From positions 248,001 to 312,000 of the forward strand of contig PSQN01000001.1 in NCBI GenBank assembly GCA_002989075.1: a stretch of 64,000 nucleotides of DNA, given 5' to 3'. The translations under genes and the position numbers were made by a program. The notes under the pieces are model-generated. The model saw only the letters and a program-made list of their open reading frames with translations. It made no database searches and had not been told where the DNA came from. This DNA comes from Arthonia radiata. Its lineage: Eukaryota > Ascomycota > Arthoniomycetes > Arthoniales > Arthoniaceae. Of this stretch, positions 23,310 through 38,300 are shown piece by piece. The stretch's first letter is position 1; every line of letters begins with the position of its first letter.

Positions 23310-26300
23310 ATGACGAGTCACTCCCTAACTTCCTTTCCTGCACTACGTTCGGACGTCATCAACAATCTTCAGCACTCGAAGCCATGTCGCGCCGCAGTAT
23401 ACGCTGGCGATGCCGTTCCGCGCGAGATTATCATCCTAGCATGGGCCCATTTGCTAAAGGCTTACACTGGATATGATGACTCGTGCTTCAAAGTCGACGA
23501 AGGCGCTGTCGTTGTATCACTCGACGGCACGGAGCGCATTGAAGAAAGCGTTGATGCGACAGCCACATTGGGCACGGTCACCACCGCCATAAGTTTCGCA
23601 GACCACACAGAGTATCCGCCCTGCACTCTTTGGTTACAGCATAACCGTTGCGGAGATGGAACGATTCTCTCGAACAGTCCGGTTCCTCAGATTCATCTCC
23701 AGGAGCTCGGACGACAATTCAAGGTCTTTTTACATCGGGTTGCTCAAAGACGCTTAGAGAACTTCAAAGCCGATCCGCCGGACCACACTCAGTTATCAGT
23801 CGTTAATTCAAACCCTCGGCGACTCGCCACGCCGACCTTCTTACACCAGCTTTTGGACGCTCACACCGCAAGCCACCGGACAGCCATCTGTTTCTTGAAC
23901 AGACACGGCTCTATCGAAGACCTCTCTTATACATCACTCATCGATAAGTCGATGCGGTTGGCATATCGACTTCAAAAAGCTTTGCGACAGCATCCCTCGT
24001 CACTATCACAGCCTATCATCCCCATCTTAGCTCCTCAGTCTCCTGATCTATACATCGGTGAGCTTGCCATCTCATACGCGGGCGCAGCGTTCTGCCCGTT
24101 GGCACTCGACGCACCCTCGGAGCGCATCAAGTTCGTCTGTCATGACACTTCTGCTCCAATCCTCCTCACCACGAAAGCTCTAGCTTCCACCTTACCTCTA
24201 CTAGATCAGGCTGTGTTGTGTATAGATGAGGCAGCCGAGACAGGCGACCGTTTTTCGCTGGATCCGCCTGGTTCGACGGCGACGCTCAGCTATGTCATGT
24301 ACACCAGTGGTTCAACTGGGAAGCCAAAGGGGGTGAAGCTTTCCCACTCCGCGGTGCTACAGGCCCTGACAGCACATGTCTCTCAAATTCCCAATTTCAA
24401 GCGCTTTCTACAATTTGCGGCACCCACTTTTGATGTGTCGATTTTCGAGATATATTTTACCTTCTTGAGAGGCGCGACACTCGTGTCCTGCGATCGAGGG
24501 CTTCTCCTGGACGATCTACCGTCAGTCATCAACAGACTACAGATCGATGCCGCGGAGCTCACGCCCACAGTGGCCGGCACGCTGCTGCGCAACAAGCAAT
24601 CGTGTCCGGAGCTGAGAGTACTTCTCACAATTGGCGAGATGCTTACAAGGCCTGTAATAGAAGAATTTGGCGCCGCTGCAACAGAGTCCGGTGTGCTTCA
24701 TGCAATGTATGGGCCGACAGAAGCGGCCATCCACTGCACCTTGTATCCCCATCTACCGTCAAATAGTATCATTGGCAATATCGGCCAACCTTTGGATACC
24801 GTCTCCGCCTTCATCCTAGATTCACACGCGTCAAATCTTGAGATTCTGCCAACTGGTCAGATTGGTGAGCTAGCTATTGGGGGACACCAGCTCGCTGATG
24901 GTTATCTGAACCGTCCGGAGCAGAACGCAGCAGCTTTTGTGCACTCAGAGGACCATGGCGTGTTGTATCGGACAGGAGATAGAGCTCGCTTGTTGCCCGA
25001 CGGTACTTTGGAATGCCTGGGTCGAGTGAGTGACGGACAAGTGAAGCTACGTGGTCAACGCCTCGAACTAGGTGAGGTCGAGGAGGTCGCAATGGCGCAC
25101 CCGTACATTCAATTAGCAGTGGCATCACTAGTCAGCGATCAACTGATCTTGTTCGCAACTAAACGGCAACAGTCACTCACTCGCGAAGACGTGACTCAAG
25201 CCTGTAAGCAGTGGCTGCCCAGTTTCATGGTACCCAGCGATGTCGTATTCCTTGTCGAAATGCCACGCTCGCCTTCGGGGAAGGTGGATAGGCAACTGCT
25301 TCAAAGTTCTTATCGGCCTTCCTCTCAATCTGACACTGCAGCTGAAGTCGATTGTAGCGATGATTTGGAGAGGCGCGTTTGCGATCTATCAAGAGAAATT
25401 ATCGGCCACTCAATTTCCACTTTGGATATGTTCAATAGAAGTGGCATGGACTCCCTCAGAGCTATCCGCTTGGCCAGCCGGCTCAATGGAGAGGGTCATC
25501 GTATTGGCGCGTCTGAGGTGCTCAATGCCAATTCCATTCAAGAGCTCAGCCGTGTGATTCGCGAAACCTCATTGCATGAAGCCGACAAATATGATGATCA
25601 CAACGCAACTTTTCAGCAGTTGAGGTCCTCTAGCCATGCCACAGTCTTGCAGTCAAGGCTCGTAAAGTCCGAGCAGGTTGAAAATGTCGTTCCGTGTAGC
25701 CCCATTCAATTGGCGATGCTCACAGAAACGTCCACGAATCCGAACGCTTACTGCAATTCCATTGAGCTTGAGGCCTTTGGCTCACCTTGTGCTATCAAAA
25801 GTATGATAGAACAAGTCGCGCGCTTGAATCCTACTCTCCGTTCCGGATTCCTACAGGCTGGCGACCGCGAAAACCCATTCATTAGCATAACCTGGAAAAG
25901 CCTGGTTCACCATCAGATCCGGGAGGTCGCCCATATTGACAACAACTTTACAATCAAGGAACCCGCCGAATTCCTGCGACCATTTGGAGCCCAAGTTCAG
26001 GTACGAGAATCGTCCTGCACCGTTCTATTGCATATTCACCACGCATTGTACGATGGCTGGTCTTGGGATGTGATTATGCAGGATATGGCGAGTGTACTGC
26101 GGCACGAGCCTATTGTTGAGCGACCCAGCTACGAAACGTATACGTCAGTTGTCCACCGGTATCTAAGCAGTAAGGAAGCCCAGGATGCGCGAATTTTCTG
26201 GGAGCAGGAGATGTCCTCGTTTGAGACATTTGACCTAACCGTCTTGAATCCCTATCAAGAGAAGCGAGGGTCACTCGAGAAGCGCCAACACTCGTGTACG

Positions 26301-29300
26301 ACAACCATGACAACGATACAGGCTGCTGCAAAGAAGTTAAACGTGCATCCTCAGGTGTTTTTTCTGGCCGCCATGGTGATTCTTTTGTCTGGCTACATGG
26401 CTAGGAAAGACGTTGCTGTAGGCGTAGTAGCCGCGGGGCGAACGCTTCCCATTGCCGGCATCGAACGTATAGTTGGTCCTTGCATTGCAACTTTGCCGCT
26501 CCGTGCGACAGTGGAGTCTTCTTTGAACACGTCAGAAGTGTTGCGACGCCTTCATCGACAAATACATGCAATGACACAGCACGGAAACCTTCCGCTTGCT
26601 CAAGTCAAGAACACAGCCGGGGTGGCGCCTGGAACAGCTCTATTTGACAGCTTGTTTGTGTGGCAGGAGAGCGACGTCGACTTGAGTGGTGCGCAAGATA
26701 CAGTCCGGCAGGTATCGTCTCGAGATTACGTTGAGCAAAAGCTGTTGCTTGAGGTTGAACCGTCGTCGGCGTCAATTCAGCTCAAAGCAACCTACCAATC
26801 GGCCTATATTCACGACACGCAGATAGAATGCATGTTGTCGCAGATCGATACTCTTTCCGGTTTGTTATCATCGCAAGCCTCCACAGGGACCGTTCGAGAG
26901 ATGCTGCGATATACACCGACCCAACATCTATCAATGATAGATTCGCCCTTTCTTCATGAGAAGTCGTTTGCAATGCACCAGCCAGCTGAGACATGGGCTG
27001 AACGAGCTCCCAATAGGGTCGCTGTGGAATTCATACAGCAAGATGTCAACCACAACTGGACGACATCTACTCTCACTTACAAAGAGCTCGACCTGGAAGG
27101 AAATAGAATCGCTGCGTATCTCAAGGAAGCTGGCGTGCAAGAAGGTGAGGTGGTCTGCTTGCTCATGCAAAAGAGTCCCCTGTTCTATGCCGCTGAGCTG
27201 GCTATCTCCAAAGCAGGTGCTGCATTCCTACCTATTGCCCCTGAAACCCCCAAAGAGCGAATAAAGGCAATCTTCGATGTGGCAGGCTGTCGGTTCTGTT
27301 TGGTGCATTCCGAAACGGCAGATCTCATGGACACACAGAACGGCTTGAGCTTTGTCAATGTCGATGAATGCACCTCTGCGTGTAAATCGGTGCGTTCGTC
27401 CGCGCAATACACCCCTCGGTCAGTGGCGTACGTCATCTTTACATCCGGCACGACGGGAGTTCCAAAAGGCGTTGCCATCAATCAGCAGAATATCGCGAGC
27501 AACATCACCGCGCTCGCCAAACTGTATCCGAAGGGCAAGCCCGTCTCACGATATCTACAGTCCTGCTCGCACGCGTTTGACGTATCTGTCTTTGACATAT
27601 TCTATACTTGGTACACTGGCGGATGCTTGGTGACCGCATCAAAGGAGGTGCTATACCGCGATATCGAAGCTTTCGTGTATAGCAATCACATCACGCATCT
27701 CAGCATGACGCCCACTGTCTCAGCATTGATCAATCCTACCAACGTTCCAGAAGTTCGAATGCTTGTAACAGCTGGCGAACCCATGACGAACGCAATTCTT
27801 CAAAAATGGGGTGGGCCATTGCTTTTCAACGGTTACGGTCCGTCTGAGACTACGAACATTTGCACGATGCAGCCTGGCACGACCAAGACTCAACTCACGT
27901 CTCTGGTCGGTAGGCCACTGCCTAACACGTCGGCATTCGTATTCGACCACGAGGCACCCGAGTTTGCACCCCTTCCTCTGGGCGCTATTGGTGAGTTGTG
28001 CTTCGGAGGGAGCCAAGTGTTCCACGGCTATCTTAATCAGGAGGACTTGACGGAGACCAAAATGATCAACCATTCGCGCTTCGGCCGCATATATCGTTCT
28101 GGCGACTTAGGCCGTATGCTCCCTGATGGCTCACTGATGTGCATGGGTCGAGTCGATAATCAAGTCAAGATTCGAGGTCAGCGCATTGAGTTGGACGATG
28201 TCGACAGTGCAATCTCCAGTCTCGCTGCTGTTGATCGATCTGCCAGTGTTGCTGTAAAAAGTGAAGACGGACGCGCAGATTACCTAGTCTCCTTTTGGAC
28301 TACGAAAGGAAGCAAATCCAGTCTTGTCCAGATCAGTGATATTGATGAACCGGTCCAGGATACGACGAAACAAATCTTTGAACGTGTGCTGGAAAGGCTT
28401 CCTGACTATATGTGCCCACGAACTATTGTCCCTCTTTCTCACATTCCCATGACGGCCAACGACAAGCTTGACAGACGCCGACTCGAGCACCTTGCATCCA
28501 CTCTGAAGCCTGCTCTAGTCGTCTTGCTATCGCGGAAAAGTCAAGAGGACGAGGAAGCTTTGGATGAGCTTCCTGACCTCGAGCACCCTATACGTGATAT
28601 ACTGTCGAAGCTAGTTAAAATGAAGGCTCAGAACGTCTCACGAAGCGCGTCTCTATACAGTTATGGTGTTGACTCAATCACTGGCATTGCTCTCGCCAGC
28701 CAGTTGAGAGAGCACTTCAATGACCCGCGAATTGATGTTGGAATGGTGTTGCGTAACCCTTCGGTTGCTGCGCTAGCAAGAGCTCTGAACGCTACCCAAG
28801 CGTCCAACACCCAGAACAATCAGGGTTCTCCCCTCATCGACGAGGTCACTGCAGAGAAGTTGCTGAAGCAAGCGTCAGAAGAGTTTCAAGGGATAGAGCA
28901 AATCTTACCCTGCACGCCGTTGCAAGAGGCGATGCTGTCAGCAAACAGACGTGAACGGGATTCGACATACTCTAACAACATACTGTTCAGCGTCGCCCAT
29001 GACATCCAACGACTCAAGGCGGCCTGGAGTGAGGTCATGGCCAGACAAGACATGCTACGAACGCGCTTCATGTCCTCTGCGTTCAAGGATTTGCCTTATA
29101 TACAAATCATCCTGTCGTCTGCACCTCTACCATGGCGAGATCATGCCTCTAAGCAAGCCTCAGCTGTACAGTCAGAAGCAGTGGACGTGGTCGACACCTC
29201 TGAGTCGCCATGGAGCCTCGGTTTTGACCGTACACAACACACCCTGGGCTTGTCTATGCACCATGCTCTGTACGATGGCATATCCATGAGCAACTTGCTG

Positions 29301-32300
29301 CATGAAGTCGAAGCTATCTACAGGTCCCAGACACTTCCATCACCAGTTTCGTTCAAGCCGTTTCTCTACCAGATGCGACTTGCTGTGAGCAACGCTGCTG
29401 ATGATTACTGGGCAACCCATCTCCAAAATTTCGAGCCATCAGCTTTTCCAAATTTAACTGGCAAGACACTGCAAGGTCTAGGATCGATGAGTGGCTATCA
29501 TGTTGCGAGACACACCTTGGATACACCTTTCAGCTCCATCGTCAAACAGTGCCAAGAACAGTCTCTTACGTTACTCAGCGTCTGTCAAGGTGCCTGGACG
29601 AAGCTGCTCCAAGCCTATTTCGGATCATCGGACATCTGCTTTGGCAATGTTATGAGCGGAAGAAGTCTGCCTCTGGACGGTATCGATCGTCTGGTGGCGC
29701 CTTGTTTCAACACTATACCTGTCAGGATCATACTTGATCATGCAGACAAGAATCATTCCGTTGTGACTTCTCTCATGCGCATTAATGCTGAGCACCTAAA
29801 GTGGCAGCTGACTCCGTTGAGACGCATTCAATCACGAGCCAGACTAGAAGGCCAACGCCTATTTGATACTCTATTCATTCTTCAACAGCCAGATAAACCT
29901 TTAGATCATTCGATCTGGAGCACCATAAAGGATGAGGGTGATATAGATGTGAGTCCTGGCGCTGCAAGCACAGACCGACCGCATTAAGCTAACAATCTCA
30001 CAGTTTCCTCTCGCTATCGAGCTTACTCCTGATGCCCATAAAGATATTCTGTCAATTGCCTTGCATTACCGGCGGTTTGTTTTCTTCGGCAGTAACAAAA
30101 GAACATTGCACTAACGCTGTTTAGCTCCATTCTCCTAGATAATGATACCCATGTCGTACTAGCTACGTTTAAAGAATTTTTGCACGGTTGCTTAGATCAA
30201 CCACAAGCGTCAGCATTTGGCATCTGTGACACTGCATCCCCCTTACGGGCAGTATCCTACCAGGAGCACAACGCAGCACCGAAAAGCGACCGCCATCTCC
30301 TACATGACAGCTTCGAGTACATTGTCAGAAATCGTCCAGACTCACCAGCCTTGGAGTTCGCTCTGCAGAACGGATCAATAGAGTCTTGGACCTTCCGAAC
30401 GCTCGATAAAACCGCAAACGGTATCGCTCAAAATCTGAACGATAGCGGTGTGGGCCGCGAGGATGCTGTCATCATTCATCTGTCTAAGTCGCCTCTCTTC
30501 TACGCATGTATCCTAGGGGTCTTGAAAGCTGGTGCTGCTTTCACGCCCTTTGATCCCGCAACGCCGGAGGATCGCAAGCAGTTTATGGAAGATGAACTGA
30601 AAGCACACGCTATCCTTACGGCCGCGGATTCAGACGCACCCTGGGCCAAATGTACACGAATTGATGTTTCAAGGATAACAGCACAGGCGAACTTTGTTCG
30701 GACGCATACCACATCACCCACTGACGTTGCCTACCGCCTCTACACTAGTGGCTCAACAGGCCGACCGAAGGCAGTCAGTGTGGAGCATCACAATGCAGCA
30801 AGGACGATCGCCGAGTCGAAAGCAAGACTACCTTGGAATCGTTCTTCAAGGCTACTTCAGTATGCTTCTAGCACCTTCGACATGTGCTACTATGACTGCT
30901 TTCTGGCATGGTCATTCGGATTCTGTTTGTGTGCAGCCCCGCAGTCCAGTATGTACAATGATTTGATGGGGGTGATCAACCGGCTCCGAGTAACAATGTT
31001 GGATCTCACGCCGTCGGTGGCATCCCTAATAAGCCCCGCACAAGTTCCCTCTGTGGAGCTGTTGTACTGCATAGGTGAAGCGTTGCCCCAACAGCTAGTT
31101 GAAGACTGGTCCGGCAGATGCATCAACTCATACGGACCTACGGAAGCTGCCATGTGTGTGACAATCTGTCCCATGAGGACGGGCATCATCTCTGCGGTCA
31201 TCGGTGTTCCTTTCGAATCGACTACTTTCGTCATTGTCGGTCCCAAAGATGGCATAGTTCCAGTCTTTGGTGTAGGCGAACTCTACATTGGAGGTGCTCA
31301 GATTGCCCGGGAATACCATGCAAATGAACATCTCACCCGTCAACAATTTGTTGATTATGAAGGGCAGCGATTCTACAAATCTGGCGACAGAGTACGACAG
31401 CTCGGCAACGGCGCATTCGAATTCGTTGGTCGAGTTGACGATCAAGTGAAGATACGGGGTCTGCGAGTGGAGCTGGATGAGATCAACAGCGTTGTCAAAG
31501 CCAGCAGCAATCAAATCTCAGATGTAACAACACAGGTGTTGAAAGCTTCTCAATCATCCCGATCACAGTTGGTGACATTCATTGCCATCGGCTACTCGGC
31601 ACAACGCCAAAAAGTTGTCGATCTCGCGTCGTCATGTTGTCAAGCGAAGTTACCAGCGTACATGGTGCCGTCGTCGTTCCTTGCACTTGAGCGCATACCA
31701 TTATCTACTGCTGGCAAGGTTGACAAAAAACTGCTGCTGGAGATACATCAGGAGCACGCAGAACTTTCGGGCGCTGAGCGTCCTGGGCAAAAGCTATCCA
31801 AAGATGAGCAGGCTGTAGCTGAAGTGCTAGCCACCATCACAAACTGTGTCGTGGACCAGATTCATTCCGACACCACAATCTTTCAGCTGGGAATCGACAG
31901 CATCAGTGCTGTGCAGGTCACGGCAGAGCTTCGAAAGGAAGGATTTGCGATTGAGCCTACTGACGTTATGAAGCATCCCACACTAGCCGGCATTGCTAAG
32001 GGTGCCAATCGCACAGATGTTAAGTCAAACAACAGGATGCCGTCACTTGCTTTCAATTTCCGCTCTTTCGAAAAGCAGTATCTCGCACAAGTCTGCGAAA
32101 GGGCCGGTATAAAGCGCACTTCGGTAACCCGTGTGCGGCCCTGCACTCCCTTCCAGACTGGATCACTTGCGCAATTCCTGCACTCCGGTGGCAGGAAATA
32201 TTTCAATCACATCTCGCTCGCACTTAAGGCACCCCAGCCCGCAACAGATATTGAAGCAGCCTTCGACCTTCTCGTTGAAAGGCATGAGATGCTCAGGACT

Positions 32301-35300
32301 GGTTTTGTTGCTCTTGAGGAGAAGACTCACCCGTTCGCCATGATAACCTACAGTGCTCGCGCTTCGAGGCTGCCGACTACTTCTGATCCTAATCGAGATG
32401 TGAACGAATGGAGGCAAATTGCGACAGATTCATGTCTCGAGAGCATGCACGATCTGCCTTGGAGCGCCCTGATCCAGTCTGCAAGTCGACAGAGTATTAT
32501 TCACCTCTCAATGCATCATGCCTTATACGATGCTACTTCACTCGGCCTCCTTTTAGACGACTTTCAAGCTATCCTTAACGAGGCGATACTGAAGCCTGTT
32601 GAAGACAGCATCGAATCGACGCTGACCAGCATCCTCACAAGTGTCCAACAGGATGAAGAAGCGCACATTTTCTGGACGAAGCTTGAAGACCAAATAGTAG
32701 TGAACCGCTTCCCAGACCTGACACCCTTAAAGACCTCTAATAATGAGCAGATGACTATTGAGTTGACTTCCTCATACGAAGGTTCCGCTATTGGGGCTAC
32801 TTGCAAATCCAAGGGTATTACCATTGCAATAGCATGTCAAGCAGCTTGGGCACGTCTACTCTCGGCTTACCTTGGCGAAGACAAGATCTGCTTCGGCAAT
32901 GTGCTCGCTGGTAGGACGAATGAGTCGTCAGCGCAAGCTGTGTTCCCTTGTATCACGACCGTACCCATTATCATCGATTGTTCTCAGGACGATGAGGAAC
33001 TTCTTCAAAGTATCATGCGTTTCAACTCTACGATCTTACCGCATCAGTTTGTCCCGCTCAACAAGGTGCAACGATGGCTAGATCTCGGCGAACAGGCGCC
33101 GTTTGATACACTCTTCGCGTATCAAAAGCAGATGGTGCACGAAAAAGACCGCAACTTTGAAGTCTTCAACGCCCAGGCAACCGTTGAGTATCCATTATCA
33201 TTAGAGGTTGAGCCCATGACAGACGGTAAGCTTCTCTTCCGGCTTACCTTTTTGAACGATCGCATTCCCAAGCCGCAAGCAGAGCTCATCCTTGGACAAA
33301 TGGATGTCCTCGTTGGCGAGCTCCTTGCAATCGACCGGGAAAGTGATCGCCGGTCCCATCAGAATACACTCTCGATATCGCCGCCCATGGAGCCTCGCTT
33401 CGACTCTGAAGCCACACTGCTCCATGAGCTGATGGAACGTACTGTTTCTCGAATACCTGACAAAGTCGCTTTAGAATTTGTCTATCAAATTACGAAACAC
33501 AGCATTAATTGCAAAACATGGAGCTACCGCGACCTCGATCAGGAGGGGAACCGAGTAGCAAACTTCTTGGCCCAGCAGAATATCACGCAAGGCTCCCTAG
33601 TCGTGGTGTGCTTCAACAAATGCCCGGAGGCTTCTTTTGCCATGCTCGGTATCCTCAAAGCTGGCAATGGTTTTGTTGCGATCGATAACGAAGCACCCAT
33701 GGCTCGTAAAGCTTTCATTGCGCTAGACTCTGGCGCCGCTGCCATTCTGACAAGTTCAGATCTTGTCAGCTCCTTCGGTGATGGTCATGCCTGTCCGATA
33801 TACGCAGTGGACGCTGTCGATCTGCCGAGGACTTCTGCGGCGCCGCCAGCCTTGGCGCGCAAGGTGCAGCCATCGGACACATCCTATTGTTTGTACACTT
33901 CAGGAACGACTGGCACTCCGAAAGGATGCACTGTATCGCACGACAACGCGGTGCAGGCAATGATGTCGTTCCAAAGATTATTCAAATGGGACAGCGACGG
34001 AAGATGGTTGCAGTTCGCTGGGTATCACTTCGACGTAAGCGTCCTAGAACAATATTGGACATGGAGTGTCGGTCTCTGTGTGGTCGGAGTTCCACGCGAG
34101 GCTCTTTTCGAGGATCTTGGCGGCATGATCGGGCGCCTGGGTATCACTCACATCGATCTCACGCCCGCTTTAGCTCAGACGGTTGATCCTTGTGACGTCC
34201 CCAGCCTTTGTACTCCAAACAGCGTTTTCATAACGGGTGGCGAGGCACTCAGAGACGACATCATTGCCAAGTGGGGACAATATCAGACCATATACAACGG
34301 TTATGGACCTACCGAAGCTACGATCGGTTGTACCATGTACCCAAGAGTGACGGCGAATGGCAAGGTTACCAACATTGGCAGGCAGTTCGACAACGTAGGT
34401 ACCCTAGTACTAAAGCCAGGTTTGGCAGACCCAGTGTTGCGGGGCGCTGCAGGAGAACTATGTGTGTACGGACCCCTAGTAGCAAAAGGCTATCTCAACC
34501 GTCCAGACAAGACTGCAGAAAGCTTTCAAGAAATCGAGCTTGACGGGCAGACTGTCCGCATGTACCGCACCGGTGACCTTGTTCGGCTTCTGCATGATGG
34601 CAGTTTTGCGTTCGTCGGCCGAGCAGATGATCAGGTGAAGTTGCGCGGACAACGCATTGAAACACGCGAGATTAACGCCGTGGTGCATAAGTCGAACGAC
34701 GATATTGCAGACGTAATGACTATGAAGCTCCGGCACCCAAAGCAGCAAAGAGAGCAGCTGGTCACCTTTTTCTACCTCAAAAGCGCTGAGAAGAAGGAGG
34801 CTCTGACTCAGGTAACAGGTAAAAGCTTCCTCGACGCGATCGAGAGCGCGCGAAAGGCTTGTCGGGAATTCCTGCCTCGTTTCGCAGTACCCACCCACTT
34901 TATCCCCGTTACTCATTTCCCCTTGTCGGCAAACAACAAAGTGGATGCGAAGCGTCTGAAGGGCGTTTTTGACAGCCTGGGTGTCGATGACTTGCAGATG
35001 CTGAGTCCGGCAAGTGAGGACTCCGCCGGCCCCTTGCACGAGCAAGAGAGCAAGATTGCTGAACTACTTTGCAACTACATTGGTGCAGATGCTTCTAAAG
35101 TCAAGAAATCAACAAGCATCTTCGAGCTGGGGCTTGACTCCGTCTCGATTCTCAGCTTCGCGCGTATTCTAAGAGATGCTGGCTATGAGAAGGCACAGCC
35201 CCATCTGATCATGAGAGCAGCAACCATACAGAGGCTTTCGAATGATCTTTCGCAATCTCGACCTCCTGCGGAAGATGGCAGTGTTCAAGCGGCAAAGCAG

Positions 35301-38300
35301 ATCATCCGCGCCTGCGATCATCGCTTCCGCGCTTCTGCTGCCAGAACTCTGGATGTCAAGCAGTCAGACATCGAATGCGTAGCGCCGTGCACTCCGCTAC
35401 AGCAAGGCATGATATCAAGAGCTTTGGAAAGCGACAGACCAATGTACTTTGTCGACTTCCGCCTTAGTCTGAAACGGGACGTCGACCTTCCTCGGCTTCG
35501 TGAAGCATGGATTTCTACAGTCAAGTCGACGCAAATTCTTAGAACGCGCTTCGTGCAGACAGATGCTGGCCATGTTCAGGCAGTGCTCAAAGAGCTAGAG
35601 CCAATCTGGATCCAGATTGATTGCCAGGATCTGGGGTCATCGGAACGTCAACTCGAGCAGGCGTATCAGAGGTGGTGGTCGAAGAACGAAAGCTCGGTGA
35701 TGGAGCCGCTGGAGATCGTCGTGTCGCGGTCAGCCAATGAAGTGGTTCTGGCTTTGCACATCTTCCACGCTCTTTACGATGGCAACAGCCTGCCACTCAT
35801 CTTGGACGCTGTTACACAATTTTACCATGGCGGAGCGCTCAGACCATGCCCTGCGTATCAAGCTGTCTTGCCTTATGGCCCACTGCGTCAGATCGAGGGA
35901 GCCCGTCACTTCTGGATCAACCACCTACGCGATCTCAAGCACTGCCGCAGGGTCCACCCAATGATCGACGAGCCTGTTGATCAAGATCAGCTACTCTTGC
36001 TCCCTATTAATGCGCCAAGTGGCTTCGACCAATGCCGCAAGCGGCTCAGCACTACGAATCAGGCCCTAGTGCAAACAGCCTGGCTAGCCACACTCTCGCA
36101 CTATTTCGGTGCGATCTGTATCGGCATGGTAGTATCTGGACGGCAAATCGACCACGAAGGCGCAGATCGCGCAGTTGGACCGCTGTTCAATACAGTACCA
36201 CTTCATCTACCCATCACCCGGTCATCGACGTGGCGTTCCGTGGTTTCTCGATGTCACGCCTATAATACGAACGCTCTGCCTTATCAGCATACGCCTCTTA
36301 GAGACGTCACCAAGTGGGCCAAGAATGAAGGCTTGATTTCATCACAGCCCCTGTTCGACAGCTTACTCGTGTTTCAGAAGCGCAATGAGCCCGAGCCGAC
36401 TATGGCCCAGATCTGGGAGTCCGTAGATAGCGGCGCTACAAATGCAGACTATCCGCTGGCGCTCGAGGTCGAGCAAGCATCGGACCAGACGCTGAATTTG
36501 ACAGCCAGTGCCCAAGCGGATATTGCTGGTGATCCTGAGTTACGTCAAGTCCTGCATACATTCGAGCGGGCACTACACGCTTTGACCAATGATGTAGACG
36601 CACCAATTTCGTACACTTTGGCAATACCTGACCCTGAAATCCTACCAAGCACGAACGGTCATGCGAACGGCCATCGCTTCGCAGAGACTTCGAACGGCAA
36701 CGCTTCTGCGGATGATCTATTCCAATGGACTGACAAGGCAAAGGCTATTCGAGAGGAGATAGCACGGATGTGTGGAGTGTCCGTCGGAGATATCACTGCC
36801 AATGCTTCGATCTTCGAGCTAGGTCTAGACAGTGTGGACGCTATCAAGCTATCTTCGCTTCTCAAGCGCCGAGCCGATGTATCAATGTCGCAGAAAGAGA
36901 TCATGAGGTCTGCGTCCATCGCAGGGATGTGCGAGCATTCTCATGAGCATGGTTACCTAAATGGCGAGCCAAGTTCACTTACTGCAGATCTGGCGGATAT
37001 GTGCCGACGACTGAAGAATGCTCTCAACAAACAAGGACAAAATCTCAGCGCCATCGAGAAGGTCTTACCTGTGACGCCCTTGCAGGAGGCAATGGTCGCG
37101 GAGATGCTTTCTTCTGACTGCAAAATCTACTTCAACCACGACGTCCTTGAGGTATTACCTAGCGTCGACATCGAGAAGCTCAAGCAAGCCTGGCAGACAG
37201 TCGTCAATCGGAACGCTATATTGAGAACATCATTCGTTGCGATTGAAGACCCAAATGCCATCGCAAGCTTCGCGCAGCTCACAAACCCTCCAACGCCTAT
37301 AATCTGGAGGGAGAAGCCTTACATTCGTTCAGATTTTGACCTTGATGCGATTCAAGAGGCAATTCGAGACGAAGTTGCAACTGCCGTGGATGGCACGTCC
37401 CCGATGCGTCTCACTCTTCTCAAAGACGCCAGTAGGAACTGTGTTACGCATGTTATGCTATCACTTTCTCATGCGCTCTATGATGGTTGGTCCATCGGCC
37501 TTCTTCACCATGACGTACAAGCAGCATACGCAGACAGCGGACATGAGCGACCCAGCTTCGAGCCCATGCTTGCAGAGACCGTAATAGCTGCCGAAAATGA
37601 AGAAGCTCAGGAGTACTGGCACGACGCATTGCAAGGTCTCTCACCAACAGTCCTTGCTAGTAGCGACAATGCGAACGACTTGCATACTTTCCGCTTCGAG
37701 CGCTGCAGTGATGTTTCAGTGGTTCAGCTTAGTGCTTTCTGTAAAGTGCAGAACGTGTCGCTCTCAACGCTCACTGAAGCTGTGTTTGCTTTAGGCCTTG
37801 CAACGCTGGTCAAAAAGGTTGACGTGGCATTCGGGATTGTGCTATCTTGTCGCGACAGCGAAGAAAGTCAAAATATTATGTTTCCTACCATGAACACGGT
37901 AGTCCTGCGATCGGTTCTGCATGGTAGCAAAGCAGAGATGTTGAGGTACACACAAGAGACAATGGATCAGATCCGTATGTACGAACGGTATCCGCTTAGG
38001 AAGGCTCTCGCGACTGCTCAAAGAAAGAAGGGTGCGGCAAGGTTGTTTGATGCCCTTTTCTTGTTTCAAAGAAACTCGAATGAAAGAGGCGGCGAGGAAG
38101 CAGAGCAGCTGTACAAGAGCGTGTCAGGCGCCAGTCACACCGAATATTCGCTGGCCGTTGAGGCCGAGATTGTTGGTGACAAGCTCTTATGGAGAGATGC
38201 ATGTCGGAGTGATGTGTTTGATGAGCGATCGACGTCGGCCGTGCTTGGAACACTCGATCACATCCTTCGCAGTATCGTTGACGAGCCGAGTGCTCAAAGC

